64,000 bases of DNA from Alternaria dauci (Eukaryota; Ascomycota; Dothideomycetes; Pleosporales; Pleosporaceae): NCBI RefSeq assembly GCF_042100115.1, contig NC_091276.1, positions 62,001-126,000 of the forward strand. Direction: 5' to 3'. Positions 47,901 through 60,044 of this stretch are shown piece after piece. Position numbers and translations under genes: made by a program. Position 1 is the first letter of the stretch. Each line of letters begins with the position of its first letter. The notes below the pieces were generated by a model that ran no database searches, had not been told where the DNA came from, and worked only from the letters and a program-made list of their open reading frames with translations.

Positions 47901-49309
47901 GACTGGAACGAAAAAGCAATCTACGCATAGCGCTTGCCGGACACAACTCCGTGGATATGGACGGAGATGGTCGATCATTCGACGATCATACTTGTGTGTG
48001 TCGAGCTCATTCCCAGATACTGCAGGCGAAGTCCAAGATCTCCTTATCTGATCAGCATGAAAGTATATGTTTACTAAACAGATGATGTGGTGGTGTGAGG
48101 GTTACTATCAAAGGTCATCTAATGGCGCTGCGATGATATAGGCAATGAGCTAGTAATCATAAGAACCATATCAGATCATTGCATGCGAATGATGCAGATA
48201 AAGCGATCGGGGTGCAACCATCACGAATAGTAGAAGATTCACAGCACTTATCTTTTGGCCAACTAACGATCTGTCACATCCGGACATCGAGCTGTTGGAA
48301 GCTGAGGTAGCCTTGAACAGCTTGCCATGTGCTCGCATATGCACGCTGCGGTAGCCATGCTAAAATGTTTTCTACACTCAAGTCATAGGCGCAACTGCGA
48401 AGCCTTTCTCTTGAGTCACAAATATACCTCTTCTGCACATCGAGATAAGGTGTTGTTGATCCGAGAGTGTTTTGCCTTCACTAGTTCAAGTCCTCAGGCG
48501 ATGAGAAGTATCTCCTTTTTCTACCTTGTTCGAACCTTCTCCCATGGTGGAAGGGAGAAAGACGAATAGACCATTTGACATGCAGGCAGTAAAGTGTATT
48601 CAACTTATGTTGTAGCTGCGCTAGTAGAGACTACGCATTCAGAGTCTACAAATGCCTACACAGTCCGTATACGCTGATTGGCGAGTATACTACTGTGATC
48701 TCATCGTCAGAGGAGTCCATGACGCCGCTAATCGTTCTGTAATGCGCATCCCGGAGATGCATTCCGACTTGATATGACGCACGATAAGCTTTTCTTGCGA
48801 CTAGGTTCGATTTCAAGAATAGGAAGTCAATGTCATCATGAGCTTCCAGTGGTCACAAATCGCTCCGTCTTGCCTCCTAAGCATATTCTTGTCGCTACCC
48901 AACTATCGCCACCAGAACCTGCAAGTGTATGGCGAGGTTGATAGCACCGTTTGTCTTGTACAGGAACGACTGGGCGGTCGATCTACTCAACTTTCTTCTC
49001 CCCCTGAAGATTGTAGTTATCAGGTCCGGTCATCCCCATTCTATGGCATGCCAGGATGCAGGTCACAACTACTTCACAGTATCTGAAGAGATAGTCAACC
49101 GCTGAAAAGTACAGCTTACCATGAATGGTAGGGAGTTGGTATACACAACGAAGCATACTGGCCAGAAGCTTGGCAATATCTCAGCCAAGTATCCAACAAT
49201 GATTAATCTCAGAGAAGGTGCAATAGGACCTCGTAAGGATTTCAAATCAGTGTCTCATTAACGCTAGCTGTATAGCAGACTATCTTAAGATTGCCACAGA
49301 CCGTTGAGT
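44947..49309. other. Gene-poor stretch, no gene recognised
   Basis: About 4.4 kb without a recognisable coding region. The longest ORF (46094-46618, plus, 174 codons) has no recognisable motif and is overlapped by a similar-length minus ORF, so neither is called. Base composition is ordinary. It may hold non-coding transcripts or very old decayed genes. Confidence 0.4.
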
Positions 49310-50996
49310 TCACCGAAACTGGGCATACTTGAAATGCGCCGGGGTCAAAACAGGCTGCAGCTCGCCATATGCGTATAGTCCCATCATCATACCTGTAAAA
49401 GGCTGACCGACAGATGGATTGCGTGTCATGATCTGGGTATCAATGTCGCCTAGCCATGTCCACTCAGTCTTCTGCTGCGGACCATCGTCGGCCTGTCGGT
49501 ATCCAAAGCGGTAGCTCGTGGCAGTGCTGTCAATCACGAGCTTCATCTCACCCTTCTCTGGGATGGCGTGCTCTACAGATTCCATGTCCGGTCGTGTGAG
49601 TCTGATGACTCGTTTTTGTTGGCCGTCGCGATCTGTAAGCGCAATACCGATGCTGGCGTAACAAGTATGATTCCACCATAGCACTGTGCCGGCCTCAACG
49701 CGCGGCACATCAGGTTGGAAATCCAATTGAGTCTCCCAGACCACCGGCCAATGTCTTTGCTTTCGCAGAAACAGCGTTGGACATGTGGGCATCGACAGCG
49801 TGTAAGGACCACCATTCAAAGTAAGGTAGTCGTCTCGCGCTGTCATAGAGTAGTCTTTCCTCACAGGTGTATCTGCGCATGTGTTAGTATTGTTTCATTG
49901 ACCAGCTTCTAGGATGCTCACTCTTGCGGTACCACCCAAGACCGAGTCTGATACCACTGAAATCGTCCTTCCATGCCTTATCCTCATTGAGCATATACTT
50001 GTTTGGTCCGCTCATCTGCAAGGTGACCGGTTTTCCCTCGTTGAATATCGGCCAGTTGCTCTCCCAGCGAACTGGAAGCAACATGGACTCGCGCCCGAAA
50101 ACTGACGTTCGCCATTCAGCACCTTCCTTCCTGGGCCGTACGCCTAAGCACATGGCCCACCACTGGCCTTGGGTATCTTCAACAATATCGCAATGACCAG
50201 TGTTTTGGACCTCGTCGTCTATTGTGTTGCGCCAGAGCGGGTTGTGCGGTGCTTGTTCCCACGGTCCGAAAGGGCTTTCGCGACTCCGGCTCACATATTC
50301 GCAGTGCCCGGACTCAGTTCCTCCTTCCGCCGTGAAGAGATAGTAGTAGCCGTTCAACTTGAAGAGATGTGAGCCTTCTGCAATACCCGATTCAGACTCC
50401 CGGATCATCTTTGGCGTGGACTTCAAATTACCCGAAGCAAGGTCAATTGTAGATACGTGGATGGCAAAGTCTTTCAGTTTCGAGTCCGGGGAGCGATCGA
50501 CCTTTCGGTAGGTCGAAGAGAGATACACCTGGCCATCGTCATCCCAGAAAAGGTCAAAGTCGAAGCCGACCTGATCAAAATACACAGGGTCAGACCACGA
50601 GCTCTCGTTCCAGATGTTGGTGGTTTTGACGTAGAAGCCACGTGGCCATACGCGATCGTCGCTCTGCGGTCTATATCGATCAAAAGAGTTGGTGATGATG
50701 TAGAAAGTGCCCTTGTGGTAACGAATGGTTGTTGCCCAGACTCCGCCTCCTGGCTCCGGAGTCCTGATATCGAGTTGAGACTTGCGCGTGAGTGCGTGAC
50801 CGATTAATTTCCATTTGATAAGATCTTTGCTGTGATATATGGGCGCTCCGGGGAAGTATTCAAATGATGAAGTAACGCAGAAGTAGTCGTCGCCAACGCG
50901 AATGACAGATGGGTCTGGGTTGAAGCCTGTAAGGACTGGGTTGGCGAAAATGCTCATGGTCGAGGTGGATATTTCTTTTCTGGTCTCGGGGGGCAT
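49310..50996 (-). CDS. GH43 beta-xylosidase/arabinofuranosidase, intracellular
   Basis: Two exons, complement(49310..49872, 49922..50996), with a 49-nt intron (ACTAAC branch) give 545 aa. A second ATG at 50957 gives 532 aa and places ANPVLTGFNPDPSVIRV close to the start, as in relatives, so it may be the true start. The five-bladed catalytic domain shows the base Asp in FNPDPSV, a pKa-modulating Asp in FDFDLFWDDDG and the acid Glu in GIAEGSHLFK. The C-terminal part (LTLNGGPYTLSM and on) is the concanavalin-like domain of GH43 xylosidases. There is no signal peptide, so it probably hydrolyses imported xylo-oligosaccharides. Confidence 0.92.
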
Positions 50997-51821
50997 AACG
51001 TGGGATGAGGCTCAACATATGGAGTATTCAGGCTGATCTCGATGCGGCTCCAATCTTCCGTTACGCGCCACATGCCGCGCATCCTGTTCGGCCCATCCTG
51101 CCGTTGCCATGGCTGTAACCAATTGACAGCTGTGTTTTTGCGGCTCAAATCGCGTGGGAGTACGATGATGAGTTTTTCCTCGAATCACAAAATTTGCGGG
51201 TGTATCTCATGATGTTCCGGATCCTTGGGGTAGCTGTGGATCATGAAAGAGACTCGGGGTAGATGGATGAATGAGGGGTAGGCTTGGCGGGCTAAGGCGT
51301 TCCTTCACGGGCGAACATCGGCAAACCTCGGGCTTCCCAACAGAAACAACACACGTTTATCCCGCGACACAATGGACGTCCCAAAACGCATCCGCACTAG
51401 CTCGTAACAGTTTCAGGACGCAGACTCACTACCTTGGACGGAAGAATTTGGGCTAAGGACACATTGTGCAGCGCTGGAAGCTTACTATTGTAATCGCGAC
51501 GTGTCAAGACAACACCACATTTGGCTGCACGCGCCAGAAACGAAACAAGCATGTCATGTGTTACACCAAAGCCCTAGTATGTGTTCGGTACTTACACGAG
51601 CTGCATCTCGACGTTGCCAAAGCCACGTAATCGGATCCGGCGTGGAGTTGGTTGCATGTCGCTCGAGCTTGTCTCAACATCACTGACACCGAAGCTCTCG
51701 TTGGTACTATAACACGCATTGTGGATCACAATTATGCGGCAGCGTGTTGGTTGCATTAACCTATGGTGGAGGTCGGGATCTCTATCAAGGATCGTGCCAA
51801 CAGTCAAGCGAACTAAACAAC
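50997..51821. other. GH43 promoter region and DUF1996 3' flank
   Basis: About 820 bp between two same-strand (minus) genes. No gene recognised; the GH43 promoter must lie here. Confidence 0.45.
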
Positions 51822-52947
51822 TTAGTAGGTGACCGCCATACCGCCAGGAAGTTCCGTCAGCCAACCGCCACTCACACCAACATCCTCAACCGCCTGCTGT
51901 GGCTTCTTGCACTTCATCGAGTCTTGCGCAGACTGAATCTTCAATACTTGGCAGTTGGCATTTGCACATTTGCCGCTGGGCAAAGCATCCATGGCCTTTT
52001 GTAGCGAGTCATCCTTCCAGCCAAAGAGGTAGTCGCCGTGCTGGCCGTACCCCGTGCTGTTTTCAGTCAATCACCGTTATAGGAACAAGGGAGGGGACTC
52101 ACCCGTCACCAAAGCTGTACACGAATGGCTGCTTCCCAGTACCGTACCAGGCGTTATTCTTATACCGTCCGGTATCCCACATGATCTCATACATCACTTG
52201 TGGAATGGCCACCGGATGCGTACCAGGGCAGTTCGGAGTACCCAGACCACCGCTGTTGGAGTATGCGACGTGGCTCTTATGGTCTGGGGAATCAAGATTC
52301 TTCCCATCCCAGCAAGAAGGGAAGATGATGGTTGCCCTGATTCCACCAGGACAATACTTGTTGGGCAGCTCCGCCGTGTCTTTTGCATCACACGGCGCGA
52401 AGCCCTCACCATTTTGCAAACATCTGTGGCAAATGCTTGCCCTATTAAGCTTCTTGGCCATAGGATCGCCCGCAATCATGCGAAACCCTGGCTTGAAGGC
52501 CGTCATCTTGTTGTTCTTGGCAGAGTATGGCATGTAGTACACTGTCATGCCGCCGTCCTGTTGAAGTCCTACGTTGGCGAATTGGGGTACACGCTGGAAC
52601 GTACCATTCTCAGGCGATTTAAAATAGAGCGATGCAGTCCAATAGTTGCTGAAGTCCTCACTGTACGTGCAGGATGTACAAGTCGAACGAGTCGGAGGAT
52701 CAAAGACGCCAGGCTCCATCTGCAGCACATCAGTCAATGTCTCGCTGATGCGATAGACGGGTCGTACGGTAAGATTGAAAGAATTCCCTCCAATGATCTG
52801 ATGTGTGTGTGGTGATGGTCGTTGACCGGGATTCACCAGCGGATCAGCTCTCTCGACAGTGAGTTGCGAGCATGCAAAACGGAGCATGTTCTGCGCAATG
52901 ACGCTTTGCGTCAACAGTGCGCCGGCGGCGATGGTGGACCAAATCAT
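51822..52947 (-). CDS. Secreted DUF1996 protein
   Basis: Two exons, complement(51822..52056, 52103..52947), with a 46-nt intron encode 359 aa. ATG at 52947-52945 starts a signal peptide (MIWSTIAAGALLTQSVIAQN). The DUF1996 pattern is visible from about residue 24: RFACSQLTVERADPLVNPG, RPSPHTHQIIGGNSFN, a CTSCTYSEDFSNYWTASLYF block, TVYYMPYS, GFRMIAGDP, CHRCLQNGEG, IIFPSCWDG and SHVAYSN. These are abundant secreted fungal proteins of unknown activity, sometimes linked to carbohydrate metabolism. It is upstream of the GH43 gene on the same strand. Confidence 0.9.
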
Positions 52948-53718
52948 GGCGAAAATGATATCTCGAGTTCCTTGAGAGTTGCAAGAAACACGAAGTTGAT
53001 GCTTCAACGACTTCTTAAGCCAAGCAGCAGATACGACAGCAAGCGTAGGCCGGTGGCCGCTATCAGTCGGTATATTGGAGTGTGACGGCGACTATACCGT
53101 TCTTGTTGCTTTCGCCAATGAAAATGCTGACAAGTATGTCGTCGCACGTCTTGTGACGATTGTTCAGTAACGAGCCTGTGGCGATATCCCGATTTGATCA
53201 TTTGGATGAAGGCCTTAATTAACAACAAGTATCGGCAGTTGCAGCGATAGTACCGAAGGCAAATCACGACAAGCTTTTCGCTTCTTAAATTGCCGGCAGG
53301 GTTGTCGTGGTCACAACCGAACGTTGTACCAGCATGGTGTTGATTGATGCTACCATCGGATGATGACTTTCAGGCCTGAGTGTACCGGGAGATGATTTCG
53401 GGTATACACAAAGCAGACGACACCTAAACAGCCAACGAGTGCGGCTATTACGCCCTTCTTCGGTTACCAGCGTGCATCATTATGGGAGAGAGAGTCTCAA
53501 AAACCCAATGAGTTTGGTCGTATGGAACCCTCGGCCGATGCTGCTCCCAGTTCGGCTACGACTACCGGATCTGGCAATCTGCGGGGTTTGACCGAGGATC
53601 TCCTCACCAACCTAGACACCCGCAATGTTGAATTAGACCCCAGCCATGTATACAGACACGATGTGTTTTCCGATTCAATGTTCAATCTGTCAAAGATATC
53701 GGTATCGCACATGCCAGC
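52948..53718. other. Divergent promoter region
   Basis: About 770 bp between the DUF1996 start and the first ATG of the AidB-like pseudogene. A 66-codon plus-strand ORF (53522-53722) was considered, but it has no homology-like block and is not joined to the downstream gene. Confidence 0.4.
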
Positions 53719-55553
53719 ATGACGCAACAGCCGCTCTCTGCTTCCTCCTCAATCGCTGGCTTCTTTCAAGCTCTTCCGGTACTGCCACCACAATACACCA
53801 ATCTTTCCTCCCTTCCGGAAGCTCGCCAATCTCGATTTTCAGACTCGTCGCAAGCCTCGGACGATAAGGTCGTTGTGGACGACATTTGGGTGGAAGAAGC
53901 TGAAAGAGATCGGATACCAAGAAGGCATCGTCTCAGTGGCTTATGATAGATCTCATAACGCCTTCAACAGACGCGTGCAACAGTTCGTCGGAAATCATGT
54001 ATGGAGTTCGACCGGTACTATGACCGGCTGCCCTCAAAGCATGACTGATGGCGCTGCGACACTGTTAGGCAAGCACATGACCGACTCTGATGGTGATCAG
54101 CCAGGACGAGGCGGAGTACTAAGAGAAGCATACAATCGGCTTTGTAGTCGCGACCCGGATGTCGCTTGGACAAGCGGGCAATGGATGACAGAGCGATCTG
54201 GTGGCAGCGACGTATCCGGCACGGAAACACTTGCTGCACGTACGACATCGCAGGAACTGGCTGAAGATGCGAAGATGGGAAGAGACCGCGACGCAGTCGG
54301 TATGCGATTAGGCTCTTGGAGGATACACGGTTTCAAGTGGTACAGTAGCGCGACGGACTCTGAGATGGCCGTACTTCTTGCACGTACAGACAAAGTGGCT
54401 TATCGGCGTTCTACATACCCATGCGTCGAAGGGTGGGTACTCAGTCACAGGCTTCCGATATTCTGAATGAAGAGGCGCAACCCCAAACCGAGCTCAATGG
54501 TGTTCGCATCCAGCGCCTGAAGAATAAGCTAGGAACGAAGTCACTTCCAACTGCCGAGCTCGAACTGAATGGCGCACGCGGATGGCTCATTGGTACTGAA
54601 GGCCAAGGCGTGAAGGAAATATCCGCTATCCTCAACATCACGCGCTTGCATACCGCTGGTGGTAGCGTTGCGAACTGGGGACGCGGTCTGGCTATCTGCC
54701 GTGCCTACAGCAAAGTACGCAAAGTTCGTGGCGGATTACTCCGGGACAATCCCGCGCATCTGGCATGGATGGCTGAAGAGACGGTCAAGTACTGGGCAGT
54801 ATGCACTTTACGTACCTTGGTGTTGCATTGCAAGGTGCTTTGGAGCAAGATTGGGATGAAATGGTCGCGAACACGAAAGCTGCGCAGTTGATACCCAACA
54901 ACAAGACTACGGTGGCGGTTTTGCTGAGATTGCTGCTGCCCGCGATGAAAGCCCAAGTCAGCGTGGCATCCGTTCATGGGCTTCGGCAGTGCATGGAGTG
55001 TCTCGGTGGTGTCGGATACTGCGAGAACAACGAAGACGGCAGCTTGATGAACATTGCGAAGATTTATCGCGACAACCTCGTCAACCCGATATGGGAAGGT
55101 ACCGTCAGCGTCATGGCGGAGGATGTCGTGCGAGTGCTTACCGATAAGCGGTTGGGCAATGGCGATATCTTGAACAACGTTTTCATGCCGTGGGTCAAAG
55201 ACTTGCTCGAACGGTGTTCTTCTACCTTTCATGATGAAGTTTCAATCATCGAGGACAGACTTCAGGCTCTCAACAATCTTGTTCATAATGCGCAGAAGGA
55301 AGAGCTTCTCTACCGTGGGCGAAATATTCTCGAGCACCTGATGGTCGTTGTTAGTAGCGCTGTGCTAATGTACGATGCGAATGCGAACCCAGATGCTATC
55401 GCGCGAGAGATTGCAGTACGATGGGTCCGCACGAATGCACTCTCTCCGCAAGAACATGCGCGCGCCCAGGATTGGAAGATTCTGTCATCCATGGACAGGC
55501 GCATCTTTCTTGGAACGCCAGACGCTGATTTGGCAGTGTCAGCGAAACTTTGA
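53719..55553 (+). pseudogene. AidB-like acyl-CoA dehydrogenase pseudogene with frameshifts and missing N-terminal part
   Basis: The first ATG (53719) begins a relic with GFFQALPVLPPQYT, the usual AidB-like start. At about 53890 the frame changes to WKKLKEIGYQEGI, and some 60 residues expected between are absent. The middle (53890-54390) has CPQSMTDGAATLLGKH and SGQWMTERSGGSDVSGTET, the flavin/substrate block. A second frame change near 54393 leads to GLSAFYIPMRRR. The third near 54800 leads to HFTYLGVALQGALE and VHGLRQCMECLGGVGYCEN. The end is at 55553. Relatives are flavin-dependent acyl-CoA dehydrogenase-type proteins. Three frame changes and a deletion make a functional product unlikely unless sequencing errors exist. 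Confidence 0.72.
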
Positions 55554-56965
55554 GTGAAGCGTAGTGTTAAAGAAAGTCAAAAGACATGAGAAGGGGCTTC
55601 ACGATATCTAGCTATCCGTGGTACGCCGCCAAAACCAAATAGCGCTTGGAATGGATTGCGAAGTAACATTAGCCGATACTTGCTTTGTGCAACTATTTGA
55701 CCTTGTTTATTTTCTTCTAGACTAGCGATGTGCCGAATATCAGGGCAAAACTTGTCCACGTGGTTCATTCAGGGTGATCATTGCTACCATAGCTGCTTAT
55801 CTGATCGTCGAGTCATACTGGGGACATTTACCCTGTCTTGCAAATCCTAGCAATTTCTGGATACAATTGAAGAAGCCTAGACTACCTCGCGATACATGGC
55901 ATACAGGTAGCTGATCTATATCGTCGTCTCAAGAGGGACATTCCCTAACAACGTGAAAGGAAAGTTCTGTCTTTCAAAAGACAAGCCAATCTCACTTGAT
56001 AGTGTCACGCGAATTTTAGGTCTAACGAAAAAAGATGCGGTTAAGACATTTCAAGGTTGAATAAAAACCTGACAAGTCAACTTGCCAAGTAAGGCTACGG
56101 GAGTCCGTCAGCGCGCCTCCCCGCATTCTCCGATGCGACATCCCGAATGGCGCCCGCCACCACCGCAGTGGGTCTCCACTTCCAACGCCGAAAACAGTCA
56201 AGCTTCACATTTGCCACAGCTTCGACAAAAACTTGGTGAAAGATGGGGAGAGGAAGCATGCGACGCTCTGCGCCTTGTCGTAATATCGAAGCGCAACTTC
56301 TGGGTCGAAGGGAAAAAAACAACACCCCAGGGTCTTTAAAAACAAGGGCAAAAAAGCAGAGAAGAAAGCTCAAACCTTATGCCAACAGTCGCCGAGGGTT
56401 CGGTTGCAGCTAGATTGATTATGCACTAAGCACAAGTTCATTGATAGGGCTCTAGGGCTTCAGCCTTGTACCTCACATCATGCAAGTTGTGGGATCAGCG
56501 GGTTGAGCGACTGTGCAACGATAGAGCTTCCCTTAATGCGTTTGGTAGCGTTGATAACACCTACCGACCCGTCCTTGACCAGCCAAAGCTTCATCCATCC
56601 CCGTTGAACAGGGATTCAAGAATACACTACGGAAGTGCGAATAGACCCCGTCGCCTCGACTTCCCTACACTCAGTTTTTTTACTACACTACTATTCGTCG
56701 GTCTAGACAGATACCGCAGTAGCTGACACATCTGGTGTGTTGGGGGAATTAATCTTGGTTGCTGATCGTGCACAAAGTGAGGTCTCACCGCATTAGTATC
56801 AGTGCCGAGCGGTGTCTCCTCCGCGGTCCACCAGATATTGATGAACCGTAGACCGTAAATGCGCCGAGTGGTTACAGGACTATAAGATGGCTTCTCCGCT
56901 GCAGGTTCGTGTTCAACTGCTCATCATCCAAGTAAACAGTTTGCGACAAGTGAAGCAGCTTCAAG
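55554..56965. other. Intergenic, no gene recognised
   Basis: About 1.4 kb. The part 55960-56350 has small ORFs on both strands but no recognisable product. It contains the promoter of the MFS gene. Confidence 0.4.
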
Positions 56966-58665
56966 ATGGAGACTGACAACAGCAACGTCGAGCTCATCCC
57001 TGGGACGGAGATTGTCCAGGATAGCTCAGCACAGAAGAAGTTGATACCCACACCCTCTTCTGATCCCCGAGACCCTTTGAACTGGACCCGGAAATGGAAG
57101 CGTACGTTGTTCGCCATTAGGGATCTCAGTCTTCGCTGACAGCTTTCCTAGTCATGGTAATGGCCTCGCAATGGCTCTTCACTTGGATCTCCGTCACCGG
57201 TGCTCTGTCCATTGCGCCCATGTTCCCTCTCCTGGGGGCGCAGTTCCATCTCAACAACAACCAGTTGGCTATGCTGACTGGTATCACCGTCATCACGCTC
57301 GGTTTTGCCAACTTCATCATTGTACCGCTGTCCAACATATTTGGTAGACGTGCTGTCAGCCTGGTATTCTCGGTACTCATTCTGTTGTCATGCGTATGGC
57401 AGGCAATGGCGACTAGCCATAGCAGCCTGCTGGCGGCGCGTGCTGTGAACGGTCTAGTCTGTGCGACGAGCGAAAGCATCCCTGTGCAGATGATTGCGGA
57501 TGTCTTCTACCAGCATGAGAGAGGCCTTTGGACGGGAGTTTACTTGTGAGTAGTTTCTGACCCACGCCGTTATACAGCCTCTAACGTGTCATGTAGCACC
57601 GGCTACTTCATGGGAGCTTTCCTTGGCCCAATCATGGCGGGGTCAATGGCAGCACATTACGGTTGGCAGTCATTCTTCTGGTTAGAGACGGCATTGTCTG
57701 GCGTCTCCATCATCCTCATCGCGCTCACCTTTCCTGAGACAAAGTACCATCGCGGTAACGCCATGTTCATCGTGCAGACTGGCAGCGACAATGAAAGCAG
57801 CGACAATCAGAGTAATCTCGAGAAGCGGGTGACGCAGACTGGGATTCAAGGCTCCGAACGGGATTCGCTAGAGGCACCCACTACCGTGCAAGGACGCCCC
57901 TCTCGTGCGCAGTTCATGCCGTTCATGAAGCCAGATGCTCGGTGGAAGATGTTTGTTGTGCGCGACACTTGGACGCCGATCAAGGTCTTCTTCAACCCAA
58001 TCATCCTATGGGCTGGACTGATGCTTGCCGGCCCGGCTGATATCCTCCTCTTCTTCAACCTCACCGAATCGCCTGTGCTCGCCGCACCGCCTTACCTTTT
58101 CAAGCCAGATCAAGTTGGCTACACAAACTTCGCGTTCGCAATAGGTGCACTGTTTGGTTTGGCAACGGCAGGTCCATACTCCGACTGGGTATCTGCTCGC
58201 GCAGCGCGTAAGAACGGCGGCATACGCGAAGCAGAGATGCGATTGCCTGCGCTATTCATCTACATGATCATCACCATGCTCTCGATAATCCTCGGCGGCG
58301 TTGCCTACCAGCAGCAATGGGCATGGGGGCATATCGTCGTTTGGGGCTATGGTTTCGCTGGTCTCAGCGTCACAACCGTGCCCACCATCGCCATCGCATA
58401 TGCGATCGACTGTTACAAGCCCATCTCCGGTGAGATTATGGTGGTCGCGACAGTATGCAAGAATTTCATCGGTTTCTCGTATAGTTACTGGGTTTTCGAT
58501 CTTGCTCACGAGAGCAAAGATGGGTGGATTACCCCCGCCATGGTCATTTTCGCTTGTGCGATGGGGCCTGCACTCTTCGTCTTCCCATTGTACTTTGGAT
58601 TAGGCAAGAGAATCAGGCGCTGGACGAAGGACAGCGATGTTCATCGCATGGAGGAAGTGATCTAG
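56966..58665 (+). CDS. MFS transporter, DHA1-like
   Basis: Exons 56966..57101, 57152..57545 and 57597..58665, with introns of 50 and 51 nt, give 532 aa. ATG 56966 precedes a soluble N-terminus (METDNSNVELIPGTEI) and the diagnostic DPRDPLNWTRKWK block of fungal DHA1-type proteins. About 12 hydrophobic segments follow; motif-like SNIFGRRAVSLVFS is the loop between helices 2 and 3, and GYFMGAFLGPIMAG and FFWLETALSGVSII follow. A central cytoplasmic loop (about residues 240-315) is hydrophilic. It is probably a proton-coupled exporter or importer of small organic molecules. It lies 353 bp before the SDR, in the same direction. Confidence 0.9.
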
Positions 58666-59018
58666 ATGATCAGTGGTGGTGGAGGTATTGACGCGTCGGG
58701 ATCGGCTCTCTGTGTTCGTGCCAAGGGTGATTTTGTGCGATCGTTGTCTTAGTATAGCATAATATACCCCTCCTTCTTGTCCTTAAGCTCTTCGCTCTCT
58801 CATTTGTACCTTACAGTGTTTCTGTCCGAAAAACTGGATGATGAAGATGAGATGTCGGCCGAGTGGATACTTTCTAGACGGCATTGTCAAAAGTGGGTCG
58901 CAGATCTACGCTAACTGTTGACGTCATCCCAAGTTTTCCACCAGCGGGCGTCGCCAAGTAGTCTGAATCATCAATCCATTTGCGTCCATACGTCGATTCA
59001 TATCACTCGCATCTAAAC
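58666..59018. other. MFS 3' flank and SDR promoter
   Basis: 353 bp between same-strand genes. No additional feature recognised. Confidence 0.45.
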
Positions 59019-59913
59019 ATGTCCATCTCTAGCCTCCAAGACAAGGTCGCGATCATCACCGGTTGCAGCTCCGGTATCGGCCTAGCAACAACACGTCTGT
59101 TCCTCGAACGGGGCGCGTCAGTATTCGGCATAGACATCGGCGAGCAGCCACAGAAGCTCGCTGAAGACTACTCAACATTCACCTTCTATAAAACCGATCT
59201 TACCGAGTCACAAGCTGCCGAACATGCTGTAGCAAAGTGCGTCGGCAAACACAACCGCATCGATGTACTGGTCAACTGCGCGGGCGTGAGCGATGGTTGG
59301 AGCAGCGCCGACACGATTCACGAGGAGGAATGGGAGAAGGTCATGTCTATCAACCTAACGGTGCCCATTCGCATGATGAAGGCGGTGTTGCCGGCGATGA
59401 AGGAACAAAAGGGTGGTTCTATCGTCAACGTTGGAAGTAAAGCAGGAACCTCGGGGGCGAGTGCTGGTATTGCGTATACTGCGAGCAAACATGGTCTGGT
59501 ACGTATATGCCTCCTTTCGCGACACCTTGCAGTAGTACTGATAGTGCGATAGGTGGGTGCTACAAAGAATGTTGCTTGGCGATTCCACAAGGAAGGCATT
59601 CGGTGCAATGGCGTTTTGCCTGGAGGCGTTGCAACCAACATCGCATCATCAGTGCAGATGGAGCACTTTGACTCCGCTGGCTTCAATGCTTTCTTGTAAG
59701 TCTCAAACTAGATTGCATGTTTTCTCCTTTGCGCTTACTTACACGAACAGTCCTGTCGTGCAAATGCACGTATCGAAAGACAGTGAGGGCACGCCGGTTC
59801 CCTACATTGGGGTAGACAATGTGGCGCGTGGAATTGCTTTTCTGGCTTCAGAAGAGTCTACGATGATCAACGGCGCAATGATACCGATTGATAACGCGTG
59901 GTCAACTATATAA
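59019..59913 (+). CDS. Classical short-chain dehydrogenase/reductase
   Basis: Exons 59019..59498, 59553..59695 and 59751..59913, with introns of 54 and 55 nt, give 261 aa, a typical length. The ATG at 59019 starts MSISSLQDKVAIITGC. Seen in order: cofactor loop TGCSSGIGLA (about residue 15), Asp in the second strand (GIDIGE, suggesting NAD+), NCAGVSDG in place of the common NNAG, catalytic Ser in VNVGSKAG, and YTASKHGLVGATKN with Tyr and Lys, split by intron 1. The end GAMIPIDNAWST is usual. The substrate is unknown, but it may work with the adjacent transporter. Confidence 0.9.
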
Positions 59914-60044
59914 CATGACCTTGCTCAGGTAAAAGAGTAGCTGCATCAGTGACTTAAAGCTGACAATATGCTATCATATCATTGCTAAGATATCACAACA
60001 TCCTATCCAGTGAGATTCTTTTGATATCAAAAGTGTCGACTTCT

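Noticed and set aside
52054..52815. 253-codon plus-strand ORF
   Set aside because: Antisense to the DUF1996 gene, whose family pattern is clear.
53522..53722. 66-codon ORF as first exon of the AidB-like gene
   Set aside because: The family start (GFFQALPVLPPQYT) is in the ORF beginning at 53719; the upstream ORF has no matching block.
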